Shown piece by piece: positions 52,336 through 62,282 of a DNA stretch of 64,000 nt. The stretch is from a bacterium. GTDB taxonomy: Bacteria > Myxococcota_A > Bradymonadia > UBA7976 > UBA1532. The DNA lies in the NCBI GenBank assembly GCA_030427205.1, contig JAUHXC010000001.1:558001-622000 (forward strand), written 5' to 3'. Both the position numbers and the translations under genes were made by a program. How positions within the stretch are numbered: the first letter of the stretch is position 1; each line of letters begins with the position of its first letter. The notes below the pieces were generated by a model that was not told the DNA's origin, searched no databases, and worked only from the letters and a program-made list of their open reading frames with translations.

Positions 52336-53555
52336 CGCGGCTCCCCGATGTGCACCAGCGGCACCCGCAGCGGCAGGCGGTCGGCGGGGCGGGTGACCCC
52401 CGCGCGGCGGGCGGCGAGCTGGCGCTCGGCGAAGGTCGGTCGATCGAAGAGGCGCGCCGCCTCGGGGCTGCCGGGCTGCGGTACGGGCGCGTTCGTCCGG
52501 TTGAGCCGGTCCATGTGCTCGATCGCCGCCATGGTCAGGTGGGTGCGCTCGCAGACGTAGGCGCTGCGTCGGCCGGCGTCCCCCGTCTCGGCGTGGGAGA
52601 TGCCGGGGCAATAGCCGCACTTGCCGTGAAAGCCGCAGCCGTCGCAGTCGCCGAGATAGCTCGCCCGGGTGATCTGCCGCTGGCGGCGCACCGTCGGGCT
52701 GTCGCGCCACAGCTCGGCGAAAGGCGTTTGCCGCAGGTCGCCGATGGGGTCACGCCAGTTGATGCACGGATAGAGCTGCCCCGCCGGGCCGATGAAGGCG
52801 CTGGCGGTGCCCGCCGAGCAGGTGCGGGCGTCGGAGGGGGTATCGGCCAGCTCGGCGACCGGCGTGACGTGCTCTCGATGGCGCGCGAGGTCGTGCAGCA
52901 TCGCCAGCATGCGGTCGGTGGGGTCGACGCCGATGGTGCACAGGCCGAAGTCGCTCTGGTCGTCGGGCACGATGTGCGCGTCGAGCTCCCAGCTGGCGCC
53001 GACCGACGCGGCGAGCGGCCCGACCGTGGGGAAGCTCTGCCGGTTGTGCAGCATGACCGGCGTCTTGAAGCGCACCTCGACGCCGCGCTCGACGAGCAAG
53101 CGCGCCGCGGCGATCGTCTTCTGCTGGCTGCCGGGGATGCGGGTGACCCGATCGTGGTCTTCGGGCACCGCCGAGTAGACCGACAGGGCCACCCGGGCGA
53201 TGCCCATCTCGGCCAGGGCGTCGGCGACATGGGCGTCGATGTGGTTGCCGTGGCTGTTGATCCGCACGTCGAAGGTGCGGTCCCGGGCCGCCCGCAAGAA
53301 GTCGACCGCGTCCGGGCGCAGGAAGGGGTCACCGCCGCTGATCAGGAGCATCAGCGTGCCCGCCTCGGCGAGCTGGTCGAGCACGCCGATGCACTCGTCG
53401 AGGCTCAGCTCGGGCTGGCGCCGCTCGGTGAGGTAGCAGTGCACGCACTTGTGGTCGCAGCGCCAGGTGATGTCCCAATGCACCGACAGCGGCAGGGCCT
53501 CGGCCATCGCCGCCTGCAAGAGACCCTTCACCCCTGGCTGATCGACTGGCTCCAC
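52332..53555 (-). CDS. Radical SAM/SPASM peptide-modifying enzyme
   Basis: A 407-residue enzyme. The radical SAM cluster is CDHKCVHC (Cys 33, 37, 40) in WDITWRCDHKC. The SPASM region has Cys 246, 264, 304, 307, 313, 316 and 335 (CSAG...YPCINW...CDGCGFHGKCGYC), enough for two auxiliary Fe-S clusters. Such enzymes modify peptides or proteins (thioether, C-C, epimerisation) or act in PQQ- and mycofactocin-type pathways. The GTG at 53555 overlaps the HprK-like gene by 28 bases; the stop overlaps the peptidase gene. The adjacent small Cys-containing peptide is the likely substrate. Confidence 0.9.
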   Translation of the reverse strand: MEPVDQPGVKGLLQAAMAEALPLSVHWDITWRCDHKCVHCYLTERRQPELSLDECIGVLDQLAEAGTLMLLISGGDPFLRPDAVDFLRAARDRTFDVRINSHGNHIDAHVADALAEMGIARVALSVYSAVPEDHDRVTRIPGSQQKTIAAARLLVERGVEVRFKTPVMLHNRQSFPTVGPLAASVGASWELDAHIVPDDQSDFGLCTIGVDPTDRMLAMLHDLARHREHVTPVAELADTPSDARTCSAGTASAFIGPAGQLYPCINWRDPIGDLRQTPFAELWRDSPTVRRQRQITRASYLGDCDGCGFHGKCGYCPGISHAETGDAGRRSAYVCERTHLTMAAIEHMDRLNRTNAPVPQPGSPEAARLFDRPTFAERQLAARRAGVTRPADRLPLRVPLVHIGEPR

Positions 53556-54304
53556 CGGCCCTCCCGGGGCAGTTCGAGATCTACGCAGCGCACCGCCTCG
53601 ACCAGATCACAGGCGGATTCGAAGGCCGCCCACCGGGCGAATGGCGTCTCCTCGTACAACGACACCGATCGCAGCAGCCAGGTCGCCGCCGTATCGGGCG
53701 CCAGCGGACGCAGCGCCAACCGCGGCGCCTTGTGCAGCCGCGCGATGCCGCCGACGGCAGCGTACCCCGAATCGAAGGGTCGGGTCCGCCCCGTGCTCCA
53801 CCACGGGGTGCCCCAAGCGCGCCAGCCGCTCGATGTGCGGCGCACGATCACCCGCTCGTCGCTGAGGACCCGGGTGATGTCCGGCGCCCGCGCGGCGGTG
53901 CTCTTGCCGGTGCCCGACGGCCCGGGCAGAAGCCACGCGCGCCCGTCGATGACCACCCCCGCGGCGTGCAGCAGCAGCCCGCCGCTCGGCGCCAGCGCGC
54001 CGGCCACCGCCAGCTCGAGCACCGCCAGCAGGCCGTCGGGGTGTCCGTCGAAGACGGCGGCCGCCCGGCGCCGGGCGGGATCCATCACGAAGCGCAGGTC
54101 GAAGCGATCGTAGGTGAAGCCGGCGGCGAGCGGCGGGCGCCAGTCGGCCGGATCGCCCACGTCGAGGGTCAGATCGACCGCGTCGCTGCGCTCTTTGGAA
54201 TCGGCGAAGACATCGAGCCACGGGGCGCGGGCGCGGACGAGCGGCGCCGGGCTCAGCCGGAGGGCGAGGCCGCCCAGGGCGATCCGGCAGGCGTCGGCGG
54301 GCAC
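53528..54304 (-). CDS. HprK-related serine kinase-like protein
   Basis: About 258 residues from GTG 54304; the frame is open further upstream to 54373, inside the precursor gene, so the start is uncertain. The C-terminal half resembles the HprK catalytic domain: LLHAAGVVIDG, Walker A GPSGTGKST (about 128-136) and ITRVLSDERVIVRR. The N-terminal half does not match HPr kinase. NCBI/TIGRFAM annotation knows such HprK-related kinases paired with PqqD-like proteins in peptide-maturation loci (HPr-rel systems); a role in phosphorylating the peptide is inference. It is encoded between the precursor and the radical SAM enzyme. Confidence 0.75.
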   Translation of the reverse strand: MPADACRIALGGLALRLSPAPLVRARAPWLDVFADSKERSDAVDLTLDVGDPADWRPPLAAGFTYDRFDLRFVMDPARRRAAAVFDGHPDGLLAVLELAVAGALAPSGGLLLHAAGVVIDGRAWLLPGPSGTGKSTAARAPDITRVLSDERVIVRRTSSGWRAWGTPWWSTGRTRPFDSGYAAVGGIARLHKAPRLALRPLAPDTAATWLLRSVSLYEETPFARWAAFESACDLVEAVRCVDLELPREGRWSQSISQG

Positions 54305-54312
54305 GCCGCCGA

Positions 54313-54486
54313 TCAGCTCTGCATCGAGCAGTTGCCCACCGGGAAGCCGGCGGTGTTCTTGACCCCCGAGCACGACAGCGAGCTGCGCTCGAACGCCACC
54401 GAGCGCTCGAACGCCGGCTTCTCGTAGGGCCGCTTCTTCGAGGGGGCTGCGGGTCGATCTTCGGGGCGATTTCTGGACGCGCTCAT
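54313..54486 (-). CDS. Putative RiPP-like precursor peptide (57 aa)
   Basis: A 57-residue open frame. GGGAGGA stands three bases before the ATG at 54486, one of the best ribosome-binding sites in the window. The peptide has a basic, Pro-rich N-terminus, a leader-like KKRPYEKPAF (17-26), a FERS repeat (residues 26-29 and 32-35), then a core with two Cys (39 and 53), Thr/Ser residues and a GFPVGNC turn, ending CSMQS. The YEKP pattern recalls leaders bound by PqqD-type domains. It starts 21 bases after the large FG-GAP lipoprotein and its stop lies inside the possible start region of the HprK-like gene. Not recognised as a named family. Confidence 0.72.
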   Translation of the reverse strand: MSASRNRPEDRPAAPSKKRPYEKPAFERSVAFERSSLSCSGVKNTAGFPVGNCSMQS

Positions 54487-54489
54487 CGG

Positions 54490-54496
54490 TCCTCCC
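54490..54496 (-). promoter_or_regulatory. Ribosome-binding site of the precursor peptide gene
   Basis: Minus strand GGGAGGA, three bases before the ATG at 54486. It is a main argument that the 57-codon frame is translated. Confidence 0.75.
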
Positions 54497-54507
54497 GGGT
54501 CATCGGC

Positions 54508-57500
54508 TCAATAGTAGACGATCCAGCGCATGGCGTCGCCGTCGAGCACCACCGCCGCCACGTCGGCGCGGCCGTCGCCGTTGACGTCGCCCGCGCCGGC
54601 GATGCCCAGCTTGGTCCGCGCGGGCATGTCGAGCACCACGTCGGCCCCGCGGGGCGAGACCATCGCCCCCACGCCGAAGCGCCCGAGGCCGTCGTTGTAG
54701 AAGATGTGGGCCGCGGGCACCGCCGGATCACCGTGGGTCGCCACCAGATCGATGAAGCCGTCGCCGTCGATGTCGCCGGCCAGATCGAAGAAGCGGCCGT
54801 ATTGCACCGGCGAGCGCCCGAAGCAGTCGAGGGCGGCGCGGTCGGCGCCGAACACCACGATGCGCTTGTTCGCCCGGTTGCCCACCGCGAAGTCGGGCCG
54901 ACCGTCGCCGTCGAGGTCGGCCCCGCCGACGAACGCGGTGCCGAAGCTGGGGTTGGCGGCGGGGCACGGATCGACCAGCCGCACCGTATCGGGGTCGCCC
55001 TCGGCGAAAGCGACCGCGCCGGGCCACGGCCCCCCGTAGAAGACGTAGCTGGTATTGATTGCGCCGCCGGCGCTCAAGCCGATGTCGTCGAAGCCGTCGC
55101 CGTCGAGATCACCCAGGCCCGCCGCGTAGACCGCCGTCGGCCCCTCGGGGGTGATCAGGCGAGCCACGTCGACACCGTCGCCACCCGGGCCGATGCGGAC
55201 CGCGTCGGGCAGCGCCGGCCACTCGGCCCGGCCGGCGATCACGAAGGCGTCCGTATCGTCCCCCAAGGAGCCGCCCACCAGCAGGTCGTCGAAGCCGGCG
55301 CCCGTCGGTCGCCAGACATCGCCCACCCCGGCGAGGCTGTTGGTGAAGCGGCCGCCGACGGTCACCACCAGCGCGTCCGGCGCGATGACCTCGGCCCGGT
55401 CGCACGGGTCGGTGCACCCGAAGTACAGCGCGACCGCCGCGCCGGCGAAGCCGTCGAGGTAGCCCTGCACCGCCATGTCGGGGGCGCCGTCGCCGTTGAG
55501 GTCGCCCGACGCCGCCGCGATGGCGCCGAAGAAGGCGTCGCCCATGCCGGGGGCCAGATCGAGGGCCCGGGTCTCGAAGTCGCCCTCGCCGCCGAAGACC
55601 AGGGCCGCGCCGGTCGCGTCGGCGAGCTGGCTGACGGCGAGCAGCACGTCGTCGAAGCCGTCGCCGTCCAGATCGCCGACGCCGATGGCGGGCGAGGTCG
55701 TATTGAGTACGTCGCCGCCGCTCCAGGCGCCGCTGCGCGACGGCACATCACCGCTGGCCATCGTCAGCCGCAGATCGACCGTCACCGAGACCAGCGGCCC
55801 CGGTTGACCCACGTCGTCGAGGGCCCGAATCGCGACGGCGTGGGATCGATTCAGGCTCAGGCCTTCGGCCAGCGTCGGCCCCGGGCCGCGCAGGGTGAGG
55901 GTCTCTGGCCGGCCGGCGTCGACCGTCGGCGGCAGGATGATCTCGCTGGCGGCGGCGGCGGCCCAGTCGGCCTCGTCGACGAATACCGCGTCGGCCCGGC
56001 GCAGCGCGTAGCCGGTCACCGCGCCCAGCGCGCCGTCATCACCCGGCGCGGTGAAGCGCAGCTCGACGGCGGTCTCGCGCGGGTCGACCACCGCCACCTC
56101 GACCGGCGCCACCGAGCCGGGCGGCGCGGGGTCCGCGTCGACGATCCGCCGCCCGCAGCCGACGTTCGCCGCCGCGTCGATGACGCAGACCTCGAGCGTC
56201 TGCCGCCCCGACGGCACCGTCACGTCGGCGAACTGCACCGTCGCCGGGTCGCTGTCGGGCACCGGCTGCTCGTCCACGGCGCGCCCGCCGATGGTCAACC
56301 GCGCCCGCCGCGGCGTATCGACCCGGGCCTCGTCGATCGCCGCGATGATCGTGACCTGCTGGCCCTGCAGATCGGGGCGATCATCGGTCAGCAGCGACGC
56401 GGGATCGGGGCCCGCCGGCCGGGTCAGCGCCACCGTGGGCGTCAGCGGATCGATGATGATCTGCTGCGGCGGCGAGTCGAGGGTCACCGCCGCCACCGGG
56501 CCGATGCGCAGGGTGAGCGTCTGGCCTCCCGGGTCGAGCTCGACGCCGTCGAAGCGCACCCGGCCGTCGGGGCCGACGACGGTCACCGGACCCGGCGCGC
56601 CGTCGATCACCAGCTCGGCCCGGGCTCCGGCGCAGCGCGGATCGATCAGATCGACCGCGCCCTCGATGGCGAACGGCGTCGTATCGCCGCGCACGGCCGG
56701 GTTCTCGGCGAAGCCCACGAAGCGGCTGGCGCAGCCTTCGACGTCGACGGTCACCGCGACGGGCGTCGAAGCGCCGCCGTTGCCGCAGGCGTCGATCGCC
56801 CGGGCCTCGATGCGCTGCAGACCGGCGGCCATGGTCAGCCGCGCCGGCAAGAGGCCGTCGAAGTCGGCGGGGACGGTCAGCGCCGGCGGGTCGGTCGCGG
56901 CGCGGGCGTCGTTGATCCACAGCTCGACCGGGCGCCCGGCTTCGAGCGGCGCCGCCGGATCGGCCTGCACCGCCAGATCGAGCTGGAACCCGTCGCCCGG
57001 GTCGCCGTCGGCGTCGTCCTCGGCGGTGAGCACCGCGCCGTCGTCGATGCCGACGAGCGCCAGCCCCGGCGGCACGGTGTCCACCCGCAGGCTCACGCCC
57101 CGCGGTCGATCCCAGTCGGGCAGCCCGCCGGCAGACTCGAAGCCGGCGACGCTGCCCACGTTGCCGCAGGTATCGGTGACCAGCACCGCCAGCGCCCGGT
57201 CGCCGTCGGGCAGGTCGCCGGCGAAGTCGACCCGGTCGACCGCGCCTCGCCGACGCTCGACCTCGACGCCGTCGATCAGCAGCGCCGCCGCCACCGACTC
57301 GTCGGCCGCGCGGCCGGTCGATACGCTCAGATCACGCTGCAGGCCGGGTCGACCGACGTCGGTATCGTCGTCGACGCCCAGGCACTCGCCGCCGTCCAGC
57401 CCGATCAGGGTCGGCGTCGGCGGGCGGGTATCGATCTCGATCGGGCGCAGGGTGATCCCCGCCTCGCCCGGTTCGGGCAGCCGGTTGCCGACCGCATCCT

Positions 57501-60156
57501 GGCCGCGCAGGTACAGCCGGTGCACGCCCGGCGGCAGCCGCGCGTCGATGCGCCCGGCCCCGTCGGCGAGGGCGGCCACCCCCAGATCGACGCCGCCTTC
57601 GGTGCGCAGGCGCACGCTCGCGCCGTCCTGGATGCCGTCGACGGTGAAGACGGCGGTGAACTGCGCCTCGTCGCTGGCATCCGCCGCGTTGGCCCGCTCC
57701 TGGCGATGCAGGCAGCCGTTGCCGTCGAGATCCTGCTCGATCACGAGCTGCTGCACCGTCGGCGGGCTGCAGTCGGCGCGGACCTGCACCGGCGCCGACT
57801 CGATCCGAGCGTTGCCGATCGCGGCGAGGGTCAGGCTGTGCGTGCCGTCGGTCAGGGTCAGCGGACAGCGCACGGTGGTGCCGGCGTCGGCCACGCCCAT
57901 CACGACGCACGGCCCGGCCAGCGCGCTGTCCTGCCCGAGGCAGTCCTCTGCCGGGCGCCCCTGGTCGACGGCGGTGCAGACGACCACCCGCGCCTCGGGT
58001 CCCGGCCCGGCGATCAAGCCCTCCAGATCGACCTGGCAGCCGGCCCGTGCCGGCTCGGCATCCACGCCGGCGTCGATGCCGCTGCCGTCCGTCGGGCTGA
58101 TGATCGACGCCCCGATGGCCGCCGGGTCGATGCGGGTCCGCACCCGAAGCTCGGCGCCGTTGCCGCACGCGTCGCGGGCGGTGGCCGTCAGCGAGATGGG
58201 CCCCAGCGGCGCGGTGAACGGCGGCAGATCGAGGTCAGCGCAGTCCCCGGCGGGCACCGGGACCTGCTCGGCATAAGGCGCGCCCTCGATGAAGCCGTCC
58301 GCCGCCACCGCCAGCGTCTCACCCGCCGCGCCGCAGACCCGCACCCGCACCGCCGTCTGGAAGCCGGCGGTCGCCGGGTCCTCATCGGCGAGAAACGGCC
58401 GGGTCGGCGCCAGGAACTCGAGCGTCGGGTCGACCCGGTCGACCACCAGCGGGATCTCTTCGGGGAAGACGATGATCGGCAGCCCGTCGAGCACGGTGCC
58501 CTGCACCCGCAGGGTCCATGCGCCGTCGGGCAGCGCCGCCTGGTCGAGTCGGGCCCCGTAGACCTCGTCGCCCAGCGGCTCGAGCGGGATCGGATCGCGG
58601 GCGTTGCCCGCCGCGTCCACCGCCACCACCGTCAGCGACGGGTCGTTCCCGGCGAGATGCCGCCCCTGCCCCTGCACGGTGATCAGCGAGTCGTTGCTGC
58701 ACCCATCGTCGACGGTGGGCACCGCCACCGAGAACAGCGGCCGCTCGAAGAACAGATCGTAGGCCGCCGAGACCGCCTGCGCGCCGTTGCGCGCGCCCTC
58801 CGCCCGAACGCTGCACTCGATACGTCCCGTCTCGTCGGTGCGGAAGTTGCCGATGAGAACGCGCGGCTCGGCCAGCCGGGTCGTCTCGTCGCCGGGCTCG
58901 ATGCCCCGCGGTTCGGGCTCTTCGCCGGGCGCAGCGCACCACAGCGACAGCCGATAGTCGTCGTCGGGGCGCGGGTCGTCGATCTCCACGGTGAACGCGA
59001 CCTGGGTGAAGGGCCGCTCGGGATACGCATCGTCCAGCGGTGAGAGGCGGCTGCCCGGCGCTGGATCGACGATGCGCACCGTCGGGACCACCGCGTCGAG
59101 GGAGAGCAGCGCCTCGGCCGCCGCTTCGCTGCCGCACCCGTCGACCCCGCGCACCGTCACCCGCCGGCGCCAGAACTGACCCGGCGCGAGGCCGACCTCG
59201 AGGGTGAAGCGGCCGTCGGCGTCGACGATCGTCTCATCGATGCCGCCGGGCAGCGGAGCCTGCCACTCGACGTCGAGCGCGGCGCCCGGCTCGAAGCCGC
59301 TGCTCGCCCCCGTGAAGCGCCAGACCGCGCGCTCGCCGATCATCTCGGCGTCGGCGAGCCCGTAGATCTCCGGGGTGATGTCGCCCAGAACGATGCGGCT
59401 GGGCGTCGTGCGGGCGCCGTAGATCAGCGGCCCCAGCGTGCTGTCGCGGGCGTCCGCCGCCCGCCCGATCAGTCGGATCTCGGTCTGGCCGTCGGCGAAG
59501 GTCGTCGGGATGTCGACGGACGGGCCTTCGACCGGGAAGACCTGCATCTGCCCGCCGGTCACCACCAGCTCGACGCTGTCGAGGGCCTCGCCAGCCACCC
59601 GCAGCGTGCGCTGGATGCCCGGGCGGTCGGGGTCGAGGTCGGCGTCGGTGCCGAAGTCACAGCCGCCGCCGGGGAACGGCTCGACGGTCAGCCGCGCCTC
59701 GCGCACGGCGACGATCACCTCCACCTCGTTCACCCGCGGTTCGCCGTCGCTGACGATCTCGGCGCGGATGCGCACCCGCTGCTGCTCTGCCGAGGGCAGC
59801 GCGACCACCGTCGTCGCCTGCCCGTCGACCACGTCGACGATATAGTCCCGCTCTTCGACGAGGATCCGCACCTGCCCGTCGTCGGTGCCTTCGGCTTCGA
59901 CCTGCACCGCGATGCGCACACCGCTGTTGGCGTCGTCGTCCAGATCGTCGGCGCCGGTGAAGCGCGCGCCGTCCATCGGCGAGACGATGCGCACCCGCCC
60001 ACGGGCGCCCCGATCGGGCGGCGGGTCGAAGGCGTCGATCGACGCATCGCCGGCCATGTCGACCGGCCCTGCGTCGACGACGGCCTGGGGCTGGTCGTCA
60101 TCACAGCCCGCGGCCAGCAGCGACCATACGAACACCAGCGAGACGCGACGGATCAT
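54508..60156 (-). CDS. Very large lipoprotein with Ig-like repeats and FG-GAP repeats
   Basis: A 1,882-residue lipoprotein (SLLAAGC, Cys 18). About 1,400 residues of Ig-like or big-Ig repeats (segments such as VRIVSPMDGARFTGADD, VDRVDPTLEFLAPTRP) are followed by a fibronectin III-like domain (about 1440-1560). The C-terminal propeller has at least six FG-GAP units (VGDLDGDGFDDVLLA, SGDLNGDGAPDMAV, GADLDGDGRPDFAV, AGDIDGDGFIDLVA), whose Asp-rich loops bind calcium. It is probably surface-exposed and adhesive. It lies between the PqqD-like and precursor genes on the same strand. The ATG at 60156 is set by the lipobox; an upstream in-frame start at 60198 adds no signal. Confidence 0.85.
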   Translation of the reverse strand: MIRRVSLVFVWSLLAAGCDDDQPQAVVDAGPVDMAGDASIDAFDPPPDRGARGRVRIVSPMDGARFTGADDLDDDANSGVRIAVQVEAEGTDDGQVRILVEERDYIVDVVDGQATTVVALPSAEQQRVRIRAEIVSDGEPRVNEVEVIVAVREARLTVEPFPGGGCDFGTDADLDPDRPGIQRTLRVAGEALDSVELVVTGGQMQVFPVEGPSVDIPTTFADGQTEIRLIGRAADARDSTLGPLIYGARTTPSRIVLGDITPEIYGLADAEMIGERAVWRFTGASSGFEPGAALDVEWQAPLPGGIDETIVDADGRFTLEVGLAPGQFWRRRVTVRGVDGCGSEAAAEALLSLDAVVPTVRIVDPAPGSRLSPLDDAYPERPFTQVAFTVEIDDPRPDDDYRLSLWCAAPGEEPEPRGIEPGDETTRLAEPRVLIGNFRTDETGRIECSVRAEGARNGAQAVSAAYDLFFERPLFSVAVPTVDDGCSNDSLITVQGQGRHLAGNDPSLTVVAVDAAGNARDPIPLEPLGDEVYGARLDQAALPDGAWTLRVQGTVLDGLPIIVFPEEIPLVVDRVDPTLEFLAPTRPFLADEDPATAGFQTAVRVRVCGAAGETLAVAADGFIEGAPYAEQVPVPAGDCADLDLPPFTAPLGPISLTATARDACGNGAELRVRTRIDPAAIGASIISPTDGSGIDAGVDAEPARAGCQVDLEGLIAGPGPEARVVVCTAVDQGRPAEDCLGQDSALAGPCVVMGVADAGTTVRCPLTLTDGTHSLTLAAIGNARIESAPVQVRADCSPPTVQQLVIEQDLDGNGCLHRQERANAADASDEAQFTAVFTVDGIQDGASVRLRTEGGVDLGVAALADGAGRIDARLPPGVHRLYLRGQDAVGNRLPEPGEAGITLRPIEIDTRPPTPTLIGLDGGECLGVDDDTDVGRPGLQRDLSVSTGRAADESVAAALLIDGVEVERRRGAVDRVDFAGDLPDGDRALAVLVTDTCGNVGSVAGFESAGGLPDWDRPRGVSLRVDTVPPGLALVGIDDGAVLTAEDDADGDPGDGFQLDLAVQADPAAPLEAGRPVELWINDARAATDPPALTVPADFDGLLPARLTMAAGLQRIEARAIDACGNGGASTPVAVTVDVEGCASRFVGFAENPAVRGDTTPFAIEGAVDLIDPRCAGARAELVIDGAPGPVTVVGPDGRVRFDGVELDPGGQTLTLRIGPVAAVTLDSPPQQIIIDPLTPTVALTRPAGPDPASLLTDDRPDLQGQQVTIIAAIDEARVDTPRRARLTIGGRAVDEQPVPDSDPATVQFADVTVPSGRQTLEVCVIDAAANVGCGRRIVDADPAPPGSVAPVEVAVVDPRETAVELRFTAPGDDGALGAVTGYALRRADAVFVDEADWAAAAASEIILPPTVDAGRPETLTLRGPGPTLAEGLSLNRSHAVAIRALDDVGQPGPLVSVTVDLRLTMASGDVPSRSGAWSGGDVLNTTSPAIGVGDLDGDGFDDVLLAVSQLADATGAALVFGGEGDFETRALDLAPGMGDAFFGAIAAASGDLNGDGAPDMAVQGYLDGFAGAAVALYFGCTDPCDRAEVIAPDALVVTVGGRFTNSLAGVGDVWRPTGAGFDDLLVGGSLGDDTDAFVIAGRAEWPALPDAVRIGPGGDGVDVARLITPEGPTAVYAAGLGDLDGDGFDDIGLSAGGAINTSYVFYGGPWPGAVAFAEGDPDTVRLVDPCPAANPSFGTAFVGGADLDGDGRPDFAVGNRANKRIVVFGADRAALDCFGRSPVQYGRFFDLAGDIDGDGFIDLVATHGDPAVPAAHIFYNDGLGRFGVGAMVSPRGADVVLDMPARTKLGIAGAGDVNGDGRADVAAVVLDGDAMRWIVYY

Positions 60157-60231
60157 GCTCTGCCCCGAGTCGGGAGACGGTGGGCGAATCATCCACATCG
60201 GCGGCGTCGAAAGCGAATCGACGCCCCTGAC

Positions 60232-60531
60232 TCATGTCTCCCGTTCGACCTCGGTGATCAGGTCGCGCGCGCGCATCTCGGCGAGCAGCGCGTCCAGATC
60301 GGCGGCGGCGACCGCCGGATCGACGTCGAAGGCATCCAAGACCGCCGCCAGCAGCCCGGCGCGGTCGAAGCGGCGCTCGACGATGCGGTCCCAGATGAAC
60401 GAGCCCACGGCGTTGAGCCGCTGCAGGTCGTCGGCGCGGGGATCGAGGATCAGCGCGCGCCCGCCGATGGTGCGGGCGGCGACGCGGGCGTGGGGTGCCA
60501 GGACGGCCCCCTCGGTGGGCAGATCGACCAC
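60232..60531 (-). CDS. PqqD-like peptide chaperone (RiPP recognition element)
   Basis: A 99-residue PqqD-family protein: [25 protein letters not shown], then a helix [20 protein letters not shown], ending AEMRARDLI. The family's role is to bind the leader of a precursor peptide and present it to a radical SAM enzyme; here the radical SAM and precursor genes lie about 5-8 kb downstream on the same strand. The GTG at 60531 starts four bases after the etfA stop, so it is probably read from the etf transcript. No conserved Cys is present. Confidence 0.85.
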   Translation of the reverse strand: MVDLPTEGAVLAPHARVAARTIGGRALILDPRADDLQRLNAVGSFIWDRIVERRFDRAGLLAAVLDAFDVDPAVAAADLDALLAEMRARDLITEVERET

Positions 60532-60535
60532 CCGA

Positions 60536-61498
<963 letters not shown>

Positions 61499-61526
61499 GA
61501 TGAGTGCTCCTTCCCGTTCGGGCGAA

Positions 61527-62282
61527 TCAGATGACCTTGGCCTCGTCGGCCAGCTTGGCGATGAGCTCGTCGACCGAGCCGACCTTCTCCCCGGCTTTGC
61601 GCTCCGGCGGCATCTCGAAGCCGAGCACCTCGACCTTGAGGCCGGGCTCGATGCCGAGGTCGTCGAGGTCGGTCTCCTCGAGCGGCTTGCGCTTGGCCTT
61701 CATGATGCCCGGCAGGCTGGCGTAGCGCGGCTCGTTGAGGCGCAGGTCGGTGGTCAGCACCGCGGGGAAGCTCAGCTCGACGGTCTCGACGCCGCCGTCC
61801 ACCTCGCGCTGCACGGTCGCGCCGTCCTCGTCGTCGTTGACCTCGATCTTGTAGGCGAAGCACGCCTGGGGCCAGCCCATGTACTCGGCGATGAGCTGGG
61901 CCACCTGGTTGCTGTCGCCGTCGACCGCCTGCTTGCCGAGCAGCACGATGTCGGGCTCCTCGTCCTCGATGATCTTCACGAAGATGCGGGCGGTGAGGTC
62001 CGAGTCGAGCTCCGCCTCGTCGTGCTCGACGAGGATGCCGCGGTCGGCGCCCATCGCCAGGGCCGTGCGGACCTCCTTGGTGGCCTCGTCCTCGCCGATG
62101 GCGACGACGACGACCTCGGGATCATCGGCGTCCTCGGCGATCTGCAGGGCCGCCTCGACGGCGATCTCGCAGAAGGGGTTCATCTTGTAGTCGACATCCT
62201 CGGTGTTGAGGGTGCCGTCCTTGCCGACGGTGATCTTCGAATACGGGTCCGTCACCCGCTTGGCCGAGACCAGGATCTTCAC
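61527..62282 (-). CDS. etfB: Electron transfer flavoprotein beta subunit
   Basis: A 251-residue protein: MKILVSAKRVTDPYSKI, NPFCEIAVEAAL, LLGKQAVDGDSNQVAQL (AMP-binding loop), and LPGIMKAKRKPLEE. It is the partner of EtfA. Its start overlaps the TetR stop (ATGA), so regulator and flavoprotein are made from one transcript. Confidence 0.96.
   Translation of the reverse strand: MKILVSAKRVTDPYSKITVGKDGTLNTEDVDYKMNPFCEIAVEAALQIAEDADDPEVVVVAIGEDEATKEVRTALAMGADRGILVEHDEAELDSDLTARIFVKIIEDEEPDIVLLGKQAVDGDSNQVAQLIAEYMGWPQACFAYKIEVNDDEDGATVQREVDGGVETVELSFPAVLTTDLRLNEPRYASLPGIMKAKRKPLEETDLDDLGIEPGLKVEVLGFEMPPERKAGEKVGSVDELIAKLADEAKVI

Noticed and set aside
54706..59043. A 1,445-codon plus-strand open frame
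   Set aside because: Antisense to the Ig/FG-GAP lipoprotein; no domain, and composition typical of shadows.
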